This document shows, piece after piece, positions 1 through 8,579 of a stretch of DNA of 64,000 bases. This stretch comes from an uncultured Acidimicrobiales bacterium (GTDB lineage: Bacteria > Actinomycetota > Acidimicrobiia > Acidimicrobiales > SZUA-35), in the NCBI GenBank assembly GCA_937922805.1, contig CALAJV010000007.1, positions 85,023-149,022 of the forward strand. The letters are read 5' to 3'. Numbering within the stretch: the first letter of the stretch is position 1; every line of letters begins with the position of its first letter. The notes beneath the pieces are model-generated. The model saw only the letters and a program-made list of their open reading frames with translations, had not been told where the DNA came from and made no database searches. A program made the position numbers and the translations under genes.

Positions 1-207
1 AATCGGGGAGTTCCGATTGTCCTTGACCTCCAAGGTCAAGGACGGGAGCTCTCTCGCCGCCTGATCGACTTCGCTAGCGGCGTTTGTTACGTCCTAGATG
101 GGAGCATGGAGAAGGTTTCCCCCCATGTCTTTTTGCTGGTGCCGAAATCGGCCAAAGTCTCAAAGCAGGATCGACGGCTTATTGAAGAAGGCGGGTACGA
201 TCGGTAA
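1..207 (+). CDS. sepF: SepF cell-division protein, C-terminal part (5' end outside window)
   Basis: The frame is open from base 1 to a TAA at 205-207. It encodes the last 68 residues of a SepF-type protein, including VPIVLDLQGQG, RRLIDFASGVCYVLDG and VFLLVPKSAKVS. SepF anchors FtsZ to the membrane and is essential for septation in actinobacteria, which lack FtsA. The visible part is the C-terminal dimerisation and FtsZ-binding domain. The N-terminal membrane-targeting helix lies outside the window. The stop is followed directly by the ATG of the YggT gene, which suggests translational coupling. The family assignment is firm and only the N-terminus is missing. Confidence 0.9.
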   Translation, partial: NRGVPIVLDLQGQGRELSRRLIDFASGVCYVLDGSMEKVSPHVFLLVPKSAKVSKQDRRLIEEGGYDR

Positions 208-468
208 ATGGTGAAGACGGCGATTTGTATTGCGCTTTTGACGTTCCAGTTTGCGTTTCTTCTGCGGCTAGTTCTGACAATCTTCCCTCTGCAAGACGCT
301 AGCTTCATGCTAAAGGTTCGAGAAGTTGCCTTCTCGGTAACCGAGCCTGTTGTTCACCCGATCCGTCAACGGGTACCACCGCTGACGGGGGCAATGAGCG
401 GATTCGGAATCGCTGAACTGCTTGTTTTGGTCGGACTGTGGATAGCGACCCTCCTTTTCTGCCGGTGA
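208..468 (+). CDS. yggT: YggT-family membrane protein
   Basis: This is an 86-residue protein with two hydrophobic segments, about residues 4-26 and 66-84. Between them is the family pattern, seen here as TEPVVHPIRQRVPP. YggT proteins are small integral membrane proteins found beside sepF in Gram-positive division clusters. Their exact role is unsettled, with osmotic tolerance and division support proposed. The ATG abuts the sepF stop codon, so the two genes are very likely co-translated. Length and topology fit the family. Confidence 0.85.
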   Translation: MVKTAICIALLTFQFAFLLRLVLTIFPLQDASFMLKVREVAFSVTEPVVHPIRQRVPPLTGAMSGFGIAELLVLVGLWIATLLFCR

Positions 469-702
469 GCAGAATTCCCTAGGCCCAAACCGATCTTGTG
501 ACCTTGAAGCAGTAAAATTTGGGTCCAGTCTGATCGATTAGCGAAGATTCGCCTCGGCAAGGGCCAAATTGATGGTTGAATTCGCGGTTGTTGGGTCGCA
601 TGGAGCGCCCAAAGAAGGCCGAGACAACAATGTTGTCGATGGTTCGCCAACAACTGGGATGTGGCAGTGTGCAGCGCGACACATTTGAGTTAACCTGAGG
701 GC

Positions 703-1971
703 ATGCCTTTGCAAAGCGACAAGCTGAGACTTCTACGTCGGATCCCAGATATTAGGTTCGAAGACGAGCCCAGGGGATATAGCAAGGACCAAGTTGACCG
801 TGTTCTGGCTAACTTGGCCCCGCTGGCCGACGAAATTGAGCGACTTCAAGCTCGGCTGTCGGAAGCAGAGACTCGAGCGGCGTCCGCCGAGGCCCGATTG
901 GTAGAAGCCCGAGGTCCGTCTCAAACGGGCAGTGCCGGTCCCGCTCCGGCGCCCCAACCTGATTTCGACGAAACGCTTCGAAATACCTTGGTCTCAGCGC
1001 AACGACAGGCTGACACAACTATTCGAGAAGCTCAAGAGGAAGCGGAACGACTTCGCACCGAGGCCGAATTTCAGACTAACGCCCTGCTAGCCGACGCTAG
1101 AGACCAGTCGGCAGAGATGACCACCGAAGCAGTGGCGTACCGCGAACGCCTTATGGCTGAAGCCGCCACCGACAGAGCGAAGTTACTCGAAGAGGCGAAA
1201 GAGGAGGCGGCCAAGAAGGTCGCTGCGGTCGAAAAAGAACTTGTCGAGGCCCACGACACCGAGCGAATGCGCTTGGTCGGAGAGGTAAACGGACTACAAG
1301 ATCAACACAAGGCACTCAGCTCCGATGTCAAGAAGTTCGAGGCATATATCGAGAGTCGGTCGCAAGATATCCGTGAAGCGCTGGCCGATATCACCGGGGT
1401 CCTCGACGATCCGGAGCGGCTAAAAAACGACAACGAGTTTGAGGTTGCCGAGATAGATGAATTCGATTCAGAAGACTATCCACCGGTTGCGGTTGAGGTT
1501 GTTGCTCTAAACGAACTTGAAACCGAGGCCGATATGGCCTTTGAAGCTACAACTCGACCAGGCGATGCGATAGATGCCGCCGACTTGGACGATCTTGTCG
1601 ACGAGTCGAAAGCTGATAGTGGCCACGATCCGGTAGCAGCCGACCAGCAAGCCGCTGATCCTTCCACTCCGGACGCTGATGGTAAAGATCACCCAATGGC
1701 TGATGGATTCATCGCAGATCCGCAACTTGGGGTAGATACCCAAACCGTTCCGAATCCCGTACACGTCGCTGATGAAGGCCACGAGACCGCGCCGCCGCCA
1801 CCTGGAACTAACGGTAAGACCGATAGTAACGGCAGCGGAGACCCTTTTCTTAATGAGCTGAAGCGAGTCACCAGCGATGAACAGTCGTCTGGCGACGCCA
1901 TCTCGGACTTTCTTGACGACAACGAACACGATGATCGTGGCGGCGGCGGTTGGTTTGGGCGCCGTCGATAA
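703..1971 (+). CDS. DivIVA/Wag31-like coiled-coil polar growth protein
   Basis: This 422-residue protein has the DivIVA-type N-terminus (GYSKDQVDRVL near residue 25), then a long Ala/Glu/Arg-rich coiled coil to about residue 235. A strongly acidic region rich in Asp, Glu and Pro follows, to about residue 395. The end is short and basic: GGGGWFGRRR. Position after sepF-yggT is the usual divIVA/wag31 site in actinobacteria, where the protein marks poles and recruits the elongation machinery. GAGGG just before the ATG is a plausible ribosome-binding site. The protein is longer than typical Wag31 (about 260-300 residues) because of the acidic region. The N-terminal match is recognisable but diverged, so the exact orthology is inferred partly from position. 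Confidence 0.75.
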   Translation: MPLQSDKLRLLRRIPDIRFEDEPRGYSKDQVDRVLANLAPLADEIERLQARLSEAETRAASAEARLVEARGPSQTGSAGPAPAPQPDFDETLRNTLVSAQRQADTTIREAQEEAERLRTEAEFQTNALLADARDQSAEMTTEAVAYRERLMAEAATDRAKLLEEAKEEAAKKVAAVEKELVEAHDTERMRLVGEVNGLQDQHKALSSDVKKFEAYIESRSQDIREALADITGVLDDPERLKNDNEFEVAEIDEFDSEDYPPVAVEVVALNELETEADMAFEATTRPGDAIDAADLDDLVDESKADSGHDPVAADQQAADPSTPDADGKDHPMADGFIADPQLGVDTQTVPNPVHVADEGHETAPPPPGTNGKTDSNGSGDPFLNELKRVTSDEQSSGDAISDFLDDNEHDDRGGGGWFGRRR

Positions 1972-1998
1972 CGACGTTGGCTAACGTTGGCGTGTTCC

Positions 1999-2028
1999 GT
2001 TATAGCTGTCGAAATCGACAGCTATAAC
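1999..2028. terminator. Perfect inverted repeat between convergent genes, likely bidirectional terminator
   Basis: GTTATAGCTGTCG and its exact complement flank a 4-base loop (AAAT), giving a 13-bp stem. It lies between the ends of the divIVA-like gene and the oppositely oriented ileS. There is no clear T-run on either side, so the terminator role rests on stem perfection and placement. Confidence 0.65.
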
Positions 2029-2096
2029 ATCGGATCTGCGTGAAGATTAAAGCGCAGCCACTCGCAACCGAGTAAGCTCGGGCCCAAAACGGGAAT

Positions 2097-5000
2097 CTAT
2101 ACGACTGCGGTTACAACATCGAAGTCGAACGTGATGCTGTGGTCTCCGACCTTGCCGCTGGTGCGTAGCTCGACGCCGGATGACAGATCAACCGCCAACA
2201 CCTGGCTTTTGATCCATTCAATATGCGGTTCGAGCGAGCTCGTTAACGTATCTGGGGCGTGAACTTTCAGGCTGATCCGGTCGGTAACGTTAAGGTCCCG
2301 ATCTTTTCGTTCTTGCTGCACCAGACGGACAAGGTCGCGAGCCAGTCCTTCAGCTTCTAGCTCAGGTGTAATTTCAACGTCAAGAACAACGACTGCTTGA
2401 TTTCCTGGTAATGACGCTGCCGTGACTCCTTCGAGCGGTCGGAGGTTCAGCTCGAAATCGTCATCGGAAAGTATGTGGCCAGCTACGTCGACCGACCCGT
2501 CCGGCCGGAGACTCCAATTTCCCTGCTTGGCGGTCTTGATCACCGTTTGCACGTCGGATCCTAACCTTGGTCCGAGGACCCGACCGTTTGGTTGTAGGAC
2601 AAACTCACCGTATTCCGCAATGTCATCGGAAAATTCAACTGATTTCACGTTTACCTCATCAGCGAGTAGATCACTGAACGGCTCGATAATTCGAGCTTCA
2701 CCGCCGGCGAGGATGATTTTTGCTAGAGGTTGTCGAATTCGATGACCGCTATCGTCCCGAAGTCGCAGAGCTGCTGACGCAGTCTCGCGTAGCCGATCCA
2801 TTCGCTTAACGAGATCCGGGTCGGCGGGTAACAGATCGGCTTCTGGCCAAGATTGAAGATGTAAGCTCCCGTCGGAGGTCAGGCCCGTCCAGATCTCTTC
2901 GGTTGTGAATGGCAACAGCGGTGCTGCGACCTTCATCAGCGTGGTTAAGACAGTGTAGAGCGTGTCCAATGCGTCGGTATCTACATCGCCGGCCTCAGCG
3001 TTCCAAAAACGTTCCCTGCTGCGTCTGATGTACCAGTTGGTTAGGGCGTCGAGGAATCCATGAACCGTCGCTGATGCTCCAGCCAAGTCGTACGCGTCGA
3101 GTTGGCCGGTTGCTTCTACAACCAAGTCGTGGGTCTTGGCCAGAATGTAGCGGTCGAGGAGGTGTTCAGAATCGACTCGGTGCTTGGCCCTGTAACCATC
3201 GGCGTTGGCATACAAGGTGAAGAAGCTGTACGCATTCCAAATTGGATTCAAGATCTGGCGAACAACGGCGCGAACATCTTCACCATCACGATCAATCGAC
3301 AAATCAAGCCCTCGTAGGATCGGAGAACTGATGAGTCGCCATCGAAGAGCATCTGATCCGATCGTTTCGAAGATGTCCAAAGGATCGGGGTAGTTACGGA
3401 GCTTCTTCGACAGTTTCTGGCCCTCGCTGTCCAGCACAACACCGTGGCAGATCACGTTGGAGAACGCAGGTCGATCGAACAACGCGACCGAAAGCACGTG
3501 CATTGTGTAGAACCAGCCCCGAGTTTGGGCTATGTACTCGACGATGAAGTCAGCCGGATTGTGCTTCTCGAAAAACTCTACATTCTCGAACGGATAGTGG
3601 TGCTGGGCGTACGGCATCGACCCTGACTCGAACCAGCAATCCAAGACTTCCGGCACCCGCCGCATCATTGATTGACCAGATGGATCATCAGGATTCGGAC
3701 GAACTAAATCATCAATGTAGGGTCGATGAAGGTTCTCGGGGCGAACACCGAAGTCTTTCTCTAGCTCGTCGAGTGAGCCGTAGACATCAACACGAGGAAA
3801 CTCCGGGTTGTCACTTCGCCAGATAGGAATTGGAGCGCCCCAGAATCGGTTTCGGCTGACCGACCAATCTCGCGCTCCCTCCAACCACTTGCCGAACTGT
3901 CCGTCCCGAACGTGATCGGGGATCCAGTTGATTTGGCTGTTGGCTTCAAGGAGCTGATCGGTGAGTGACGTGACGCTTACGTACCACGAACTGATGGCGC
4001 GATAAATGATTGGAGTATCGGTGCGCCAGCAATGAGGATAGTTATGGTCGTAAGTTTCATGGCGAAGAACTTTGTCTCTTCCCTTAAGTGTCTTAATGAT
4101 TTCTGGGTTTGCCTCGAACACGTTCATTCCGGCAAAGTCGGTGACCTCTTCGGTGAAGCGACCCTCATCATCGACAGGTACAACTAGCTCGATACCTTCG
4201 GCTTCACAGACCCGCTGATCGTCCTCGCCGAAGCCAGGCGCCATGTGAACCACGCCGGTTCCATTACCCGTTTCGACGAAATCAGCGCCGAGAACTCTAA
4301 ATGACTGGGGGTGATCTTTGAAGTAAGGGAACAGGGGGGTGTAGCGGCGTTCGACAAGCTCGTTGCCCTTCATCTTGGCTACCGGCTCAACTTCTCCGAG
4401 TTCTTTGCTGTACCGAGCTAGGGCCGCTTCAGCCATAATCACATAGCGGCCGGGCTGGTTCGGATCGTCGACGACTACGTAGTCAATATCGGGGCCAACC
4501 GCCAAGGCCAAGTTGGACGGCAGCGTCCACGGAGTGGTCGTCCAAGCAAGGATTGCCAGTGGTCCAGGATCTGTCGCCGCTGGCTCCAGCGTGAAGGCAA
4601 CAGTTACGGCCGGATCCTGGCGCGGCCTGGTTGCATCATCGAGACGGATCTCAAAGTTGGCCAGTGGTGTCTCGGCCCCCCATGAGTATGGCATCACCCG
4701 GTGGGCCTCATAGATGAGGCCCTTGTCCCAAAGCTGTTTAAAGGCCCAGATAACGGACTCCATGTAGTCGAGATCCATCGTCTTATAGTCGCTATCGAAG
4801 TCAACCCACCGAGCTTGACGGGTCACATACTGCTCCCACTCCTTGGTGTAGCGGAGCACTGATGTTTGGCAGTGGTCGTTGAACTTGTCGATTCCAAAAT
4901 CGAGGATGGCCTTACGACCAGCGACCCCAAGTTCTTTTTCACTTTCCATCTCGGCCGGCAAACCATGGCAATCCCATCCGAATCGGCGGTCTACGCGGTT

Positions 5001-5270
5001 CCCTCGCATGGTCTGATATCGAGGGATGACGTCCTTGACGTACCCAGTAAGCAGGTGACCATAGTGGGGGAGACCGTTTGCGAATGGCGGCCCGTCGTTG
5101 AAAACGTATTCAGAGCCGCCATTAGACTCTGACTCTCTTTGGTCAATCGAGGCCTGGAACGTGCCTTCCCGCTCCCATCTCTGCAAAATGCTTCGTTCAA
5201 TAGCTGGAAAATCCGGCCTTGAGGAAACATCTGGGTAGGGATTCGAGGATTGCGAGTTCATGGACGCCAC
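2097..5270 (-). CDS. ileS: Isoleucyl-tRNA synthetase, type 2 (eukaryotic-like)
   Basis: This 1057-residue class I synthetase charges tRNA-Ile. The ATP-binding signatures are HYGH (residues 69-72, after PPFANGLP) and KLSKK (619-623). GWDCHGLPAEMESEKELG follows the first signature. The CP1 editing domain shows LAWTTTPWTLPSNLA near residue 240 and the VVHMAPGFGEDD region near residue 340. HYGH with a long C-terminal extension and no Cys-rich zinc finger at the end fits the type 2 (eukaryote-like) IleRS, the class known for low mupirocin sensitivity. The first possible start is a GTG at 5270, with an ATG three codons later; neither has a strong ribosome-binding site. The gene stands alone between a convergent terminator and a divergent gene. 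No T-box leader was seen upstream. Confidence 0.95.
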   Translation of the reverse strand: MASMNSQSSNPYPDVSSRPDFPAIERSILQRWEREGTFQASIDQRESESNGGSEYVFNDGPPFANGLPHYGHLLTGYVKDVIPRYQTMRGNRVDRRFGWDCHGLPAEMESEKELGVAGRKAILDFGIDKFNDHCQTSVLRYTKEWEQYVTRQARWVDFDSDYKTMDLDYMESVIWAFKQLWDKGLIYEAHRVMPYSWGAETPLANFEIRLDDATRPRQDPAVTVAFTLEPAATDPGPLAILAWTTTPWTLPSNLALAVGPDIDYVVVDDPNQPGRYVIMAEAALARYSKELGEVEPVAKMKGNELVERRYTPLFPYFKDHPQSFRVLGADFVETGNGTGVVHMAPGFGEDDQRVCEAEGIELVVPVDDEGRFTEEVTDFAGMNVFEANPEIIKTLKGRDKVLRHETYDHNYPHCWRTDTPIIYRAISSWYVSVTSLTDQLLEANSQINWIPDHVRDGQFGKWLEGARDWSVSRNRFWGAPIPIWRSDNPEFPRVDVYGSLDELEKDFGVRPENLHRPYIDDLVRPNPDDPSGQSMMRRVPEVLDCWFESGSMPYAQHHYPFENVEFFEKHNPADFIVEYIAQTRGWFYTMHVLSVALFDRPAFSNVICHGVVLDSEGQKLSKKLRNYPDPLDIFETIGSDALRWRLISSPILRGLDLSIDRDGEDVRAVVRQILNPIWNAYSFFTLYANADGYRAKHRVDSEHLLDRYILAKTHDLVVEATGQLDAYDLAGASATVHGFLDALTNWYIRRSRERFWNAEAGDVDTDALDTLYTVLTTLMKVAAPLLPFTTEEIWTGLTSDGSLHLQSWPEADLLPADPDLVKRMDRLRETASAALRLRDDSGHRIRQPLAKIILAGGEARIIEPFSDLLADEVNVKSVEFSDDIAEYGEFVLQPNGRVLGPRLGSDVQTVIKTAKQGNWSLRPDGSVDVAGHILSDDDFELNLRPLEGVTAASLPGNQAVVVLDVEITPELEAEGLARDLVRLVQQERKDRDLNVTDRISLKVHAPDTLTSSLEPHIEWIKSQVLAVDLSSGVELRTSGKVGDHSITFDFDVVTAVV

Positions 5271-5614
5271 GATACCGCCCTATATGGGCCTACACGGGCC
5301 AATTTAACGGCTCGTAACGACGACGAATAAACAGGGCGCTACGTTCGGTTCAAACCGGGGTACTCAAGATCTGTTTCTTGCTTAGTAGGTTAGAAAACAG
5401 GCGGCATATTGGCCAAAAACCGTGAGAATATTGAGGAATCCGGGCTTGCTCGTTGGTGCTGCAACGTTTCGGCCTCTACACTACGCCGACTCCTACGCCA
5501 GTCTTGGCGAAGGCATGAATGCTTACAATCGTTTCGGTTTGAGCTTCCTGGCTCTTGATATCGAACCGATTTAGAGCAGTGAGTGTGAGTCCAAAAACCT
5601 TATGTTTCGAAGGC

Positions 5615-6307
5615 ATGGTGACAGCGAAAGTGTCTGCTAAGAAAAAACCAGCGAAGAAGGCGGCGGCCAAGAAGGCTGCCCCTAAGGCAGCAAAGAAAGT
5701 GACCAAGGCTGCTCCGAAGAAGACGGCGGCCAAGAAGGCTTCGCCAGCAAAGAAGGCTGCTCCGAAGAAGGCGGCGGCTAAGAAGGCTGCTCCAGCGAAG
5801 AAGGCGGCGGCTAAGAAGGCTGCTCCGGCGAAGAAGGCGGCGGCTAAGAAGGCTGCTCCGGCCAAGAAAACTGCTTCGAAGAAGAAAGCGGTTCCAAAGA
5901 AAGACACGGGTCCTCGAACTATCCCGGCCAAATACAAGTACTTGCATGACGATGCTTGGCTACAAAAGCAAAGAGAGCAGCTGCTCACCGAGCGAGCCAA
6001 CTATACGTCGAGCGCGGAGCGGCTTGCCGCTGAGGCAGCTGCGCTAATGGCAGACCGGGAACCGGGCGACGTTCAGTTCGACGAGGAGTCTGGTGAAGGC
6101 GACACGATTGCAGTGGAACGGGATCGTGATCTTGCCCTTTCTGCCCAGGCTCGCCAAGCAGTCGAAGACATCGATGCTGCCCTAGAGCGGCTTGACAAAA
6201 AGACTTATGGGCTCTGCACGGCCGGAGATGACATCATCCCACGTGATCGTCTTGAGGCCCTACCGGAAGCAGCGGTATGCGTCACTCACAAGACGTCAAT
6301 GTTCTAG
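5615..6307 (+). CDS. DksA/TraR-like protein with histone-H1-like Lys/Ala N-terminal tail
   Basis: About 230 residues in two parts. Residues 1-100 are almost only Lys, Ala and Pro in repeats such as AKKAAPKKAAAKKAAP, like the tail of histone H1 or mycobacterial HupB. The rest resembles DksA/TraR proteins that bind the RNA polymerase secondary channel: WLQKQREQLLTERANY, then ALERLDKKTYGLC and RDRLEALPEAAVCV. The zinc finger is eroded. The usual CxxC/CxxC becomes C-TA-G and C-VT-H, leaving two Cys and one His. The ATG at 5615 or the GTG at 5618 are the best starts; upstream in-frame codons are unlike the protein. The gene overlaps lspA by 31 bp. It may bind both DNA and polymerase, which is inference. 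Confidence 0.75.
   Translation: MVTAKVSAKKKPAKKAAAKKAAPKAAKKVTKAAPKKTAAKKASPAKKAAPKKAAAKKAAPAKKAAAKKAAPAKKAAAKKAAPAKKTASKKKAVPKKDTGPRTIPAKYKYLHDDAWLQKQREQLLTERANYTSSAERLAAEAAALMADREPGDVQFDEESGEGDTIAVERDRDLALSAQARQAVEDIDAALERLDKKTYGLCTAGDDIIPRDRLEALPEAAVCVTHKTSMF
5765..5863 (+). repeat. 33-bp coding tandem repeat, three near-identical copies
   Basis: The units at 5765-5797, 5798-5830 and 5831-5863 differ by one or two bases and each encode KKAAAKKAAPA. Looser copies flank them. This is the core of the Lys/Ala tail of the DksA-like protein and is prone to copy-number change by slippage. Confidence 0.9.
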
Positions 6308-6966
6308 ATTCGGCAGCATCCCAAAAAACCGGTATCGGTGGACTCCGATATGCCGTTCCGGTTGCAGCTCTCATCGTCGCTGCAGATCAAGGCAGCAAGC
6401 AGTGGGCCCTGTCGCGTCTGACCCAGGGTCCCTGTTCAATAGACGACGCCTGCGTCGACCTTTTTGGTAGCGCTCGTTTTCACCTAACGTTTAACACCGG
6501 AGCCGCTTTTCAAAGCGGCCAAAGCCTGGGGCCAATCATCGGGCTTTTGGCGATGGTCATGTCGGTCGTGTTGCTGGCGATGGCGTGGCGACGGCCCGAC
6601 CGGCTTGGCGCACTCTTATTAGGGGGCGTAGCAGGGGGAGCGATTGGCAACCTTGTGGATCGCCTTTTCAGAGCCGATGACGGCGTACTGAGCGGCGCCG
6701 TTGTTGACTTTATCGAGGTCTTCGACTGGTATCCCATTTTCAACATCGCCGATGCGGCGATTGTCTGCTCAGTAATGGCTCTAATTGGGTATTCCCTCCT
6801 ACGACCCGAGCTGGCAATAGCGGGCACTCCCAATGACGTTGCTGTTATTGATGATGATGTTGACGGAACGGGTGGATCGGTCGATGATGAACAGAGCGGG
6901 GCTCACGAAGAGGTCGAACAAGACGATCGGCCGAGTGATGAGATGTCACGCGGTCTGAGCGACTGA
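6277..6966 (+). CDS. lspA: Prolipoprotein signal peptidase (signal peptidase II)
   Basis: This 229-residue membrane protease removes signal peptides from lipidated lipoproteins. Both catalytic aspartates are visible in their family motifs: GNLVDRLF and FNIADAAI. FHLTFNTGAAFQ is the conserved Asn-containing motif. Four hydrophobic segments are expected between about residues 24 and 180. An acidic C-terminal tail of about 50 residues follows the last segment and is longer than in most LspA proteins. The start overlaps the preceding gene by 31 bp, and rluD follows after 21 bp, a common lspA-rluD order. The DUF3179 lipoprotein at 56.6 kb is one likely substrate. Confidence 0.93.
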   Translation: MRHSQDVNVLDSAASQKTGIGGLRYAVPVAALIVAADQGSKQWALSRLTQGPCSIDDACVDLFGSARFHLTFNTGAAFQSGQSLGPIIGLLAMVMSVVLLAMAWRRPDRLGALLLGGVAGGAIGNLVDRLFRADDGVLSGAVVDFIEVFDWYPIFNIADAAIVCSVMALIGYSLLRPELAIAGTPNDVAVIDDDVDGTGGSVDDEQSGAHEEVEQDDRPSDEMSRGLSD

Positions 6967-6987
6967 GCATCGCGACTGACTGCTCCG

Positions 6988-7932
6988 ATGACCAATCCAA
7001 CAACACTGACTGAAGAGATTCCACAGGCCTTGGCTGGCGAACGAATCGATCGTGCCGTTTCGATGATCGCCAGCGTGGCCCGCAGCGAAGCTAACCGCCT
7101 CATTAGTAACGGCGAAGTTACCATCGATGGAGTCGTCCCCCAGAAGCCCTCGGAGCGGGTCTCCGTCGGGGCGATCGTGACAGTCAATGTCTACCAGACG
7201 GACGATTCGATCGAGGCGAACCCAGGGGTCGACTTCGATGTTGTCTTTTCTGATGATCATGTCATCGTTGTCGACAAGCCACCTCACCTAATTGTTCACC
7301 CTGGGTCTGGTACTGAAGGCGACACGCTGGTCAATGGCTTGCTGCATCACTACCCAGAAATTGAGCTGGTCGGGCAGCCCGAAAGACCGGGCATTGTTCA
7401 CCGGTTGGACAAGGGAACATCAGGGTTGTTAGCTGTTGCTCGAACCCAACAAGCGTACGATGATTTAGCCAGCCAATTGGCGTCCCGATTGGTGACCCGA
7501 CGTTACATCGCGGTAGTCACCGGAATTGTGGAATCGGAACAGGGCCTTATCGATGCGCCCCTGGGGCGCTCCGAGAGAGACGCGACGCTACGAGCCGTAG
7601 TCAACAACGGAAAGCCGGCCCGGACTCGCTATGAGGTCAAGGAGCGCTATCCCAAGGCGAATTTTACTCTGGTTGAGTGCCAGCTTGAGACGGGTCGGAC
7701 CCACCAGATACGAGCGCACATGAAAGCAATTGATCATCCGATTGCCGGTGACTTCCGCTATGGAGGTGAATCGGTGAGGCCTGATCTCGGACGCCCGTTC
7801 CTTCACGCCGCCACACTGGCATTTGACCACCCAACGACGGATGAACGCCTTAGTTTCACGTCGGATCTGCCAGCAGATCTAGCCGACACGTTGGCTTCGC
7901 TTGACGCCGGGCAACTCGACGTCGACGGCTGA
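6988..7932 (+). CDS. rluD: Pseudouridine synthase, RluD/RluA family
   Basis: This 314-residue enzyme converts uridine to pseudouridine in RNA, most likely 23S rRNA. Residues 15-70 form an S4 RNA-binding domain (GERIDRAVSMIASVARSEA). The catalytic motif HRLDKGTSGLLAVA carries the active aspartate, and the late motif is QLETGRTHQIRAHM. It lies 21 bp behind lspA and probably shares its transcript. Substrate choice between RluD, RluA and RluC types cannot be fixed from sequence alone; the S4 domain and the neighbour favour RluD. Confidence 0.92.
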   Translation: MTNPTTLTEEIPQALAGERIDRAVSMIASVARSEANRLISNGEVTIDGVVPQKPSERVSVGAIVTVNVYQTDDSIEANPGVDFDVVFSDDHVIVVDKPPHLIVHPGSGTEGDTLVNGLLHHYPEIELVGQPERPGIVHRLDKGTSGLLAVARTQQAYDDLASQLASRLVTRRYIAVVTGIVESEQGLIDAPLGRSERDATLRAVVNNGKPARTRYEVKERYPKANFTLVECQLETGRTHQIRAHMKAIDHPIAGDFRYGGESVRPDLGRPFLHAATLAFDHPTTDERLSFTSDLPADLADTLASLDAGQLDVDG

Positions 7933-7944
7933 ATGTTGAATTGA

Positions 7945-7966
7945 GCTGGCACGATTTGCAGCCAGC
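7945..7966. terminator. Short inverted repeat between convergent rluD and nitroreductase genes
   Basis: GCTGGC and GCCAGC flank a 10-base loop in the 42-bp gap between two convergent stop codons. The stem is short and has no T-run, so it is only a candidate. Confidence 0.35.
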
Positions 7967-7974
7967 CCAGTTAG

Positions 7975-8568
7975 TCACGGGCGTACGATGATGTCGCTAA
8001 TTTGGGGTCGAACTCGACCCGCCGATCGGCCCGGTTCATCGGGGAGCGGATAGCCAATCGCCACCGTTGCAACCAAACGAGTGTCCGCTGGAACCTGCAG
8101 TTCCTGGCTTAGAGCGGGTTCATGATCAAATGGACCAAACAAACATGCTCCGAGGCCAGCGTCGGTAGCCAACAGTAGAAGATTCTGCGCAACCGCTCCG
8201 GCATCAACCCACCAGTACGGGACAGCCCACCTGCTGGAAGACTTACCTAAGCCGGTTTTAGCCTTATCAGATTCTGAATATCGATCCAGGTAGCGCTGGG
8301 GGTTTACCGTCACGATCACAATGGCTGGAGCGGAAAGAAGATTTTGCCACCGAAACGTTGACCGCTTCGGCTCAGGCAGAGTTGTCGACCAGTAACGTTC
8401 GACCGCTTCTTCGTTGTCTAGAACGATAAATCCCACGGCCTGCGTATTCCCAGCCGACGGCGCCCGTCGAGCCAGGTCGAGTAGATGCTCAAGCTCACCA
8501 GGAGGGAGTGCGATCCGTTGGTAGGCGCGAACCATCCGTCGCTTCTTTATGGCGTCGGTCAGCTCCAT
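7975..8568 (-). CDS. Nitroreductase-family flavoprotein
   Basis: This 197-residue protein begins MELTDAIKKRRMVRAY, the usual FMN phosphate-binding start of the nitroreductase family. ARRAPSAGNTQAVGFIV and the late GLGACLFGPFD segment follow. Such enzymes reduce nitro groups, quinones or flavins with NAD(P)H; some actinobacterial members act on F420 or in dehalogenation. The substrate is unknown here. The start lies 11 bp behind an Rrf2-type regulator on the same strand, so the pair is likely co-transcribed and the regulator probably controls it in response to redox or iron-sulfur status (inference). Confidence 0.85.
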   Translation of the reverse strand: MELTDAIKKRRMVRAYQRIALPPGELEHLLDLARRAPSAGNTQAVGFIVLDNEEAVERYWSTTLPEPKRSTFRWQNLLSAPAIVIVTVNPQRYLDRYSESDKAKTGLGKSSSRWAVPYWWVDAGAVAQNLLLLATDAGLGACLFGPFDHEPALSQELQVPADTRLVATVAIGYPLPDEPGRSAGRVRPQISDIIVRP

Positions 8569-8579
8569 GCCGATCTAGG

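Noticed and set aside
5271..5554. Possible T-box leader upstream of ileS
   Set aside because: Neither the classic antiterminator motif nor the short actinobacterial version (TGGNACCGC) was found on the minus strand.
5476..6000. Minus-strand open frames opposite the Lys/Ala repeat
   Set aside because: They are antisense products of the GC-skewed repeat and have low-complexity Phe/Ala- or Leu/Arg-rich content with no ribosome-binding site.
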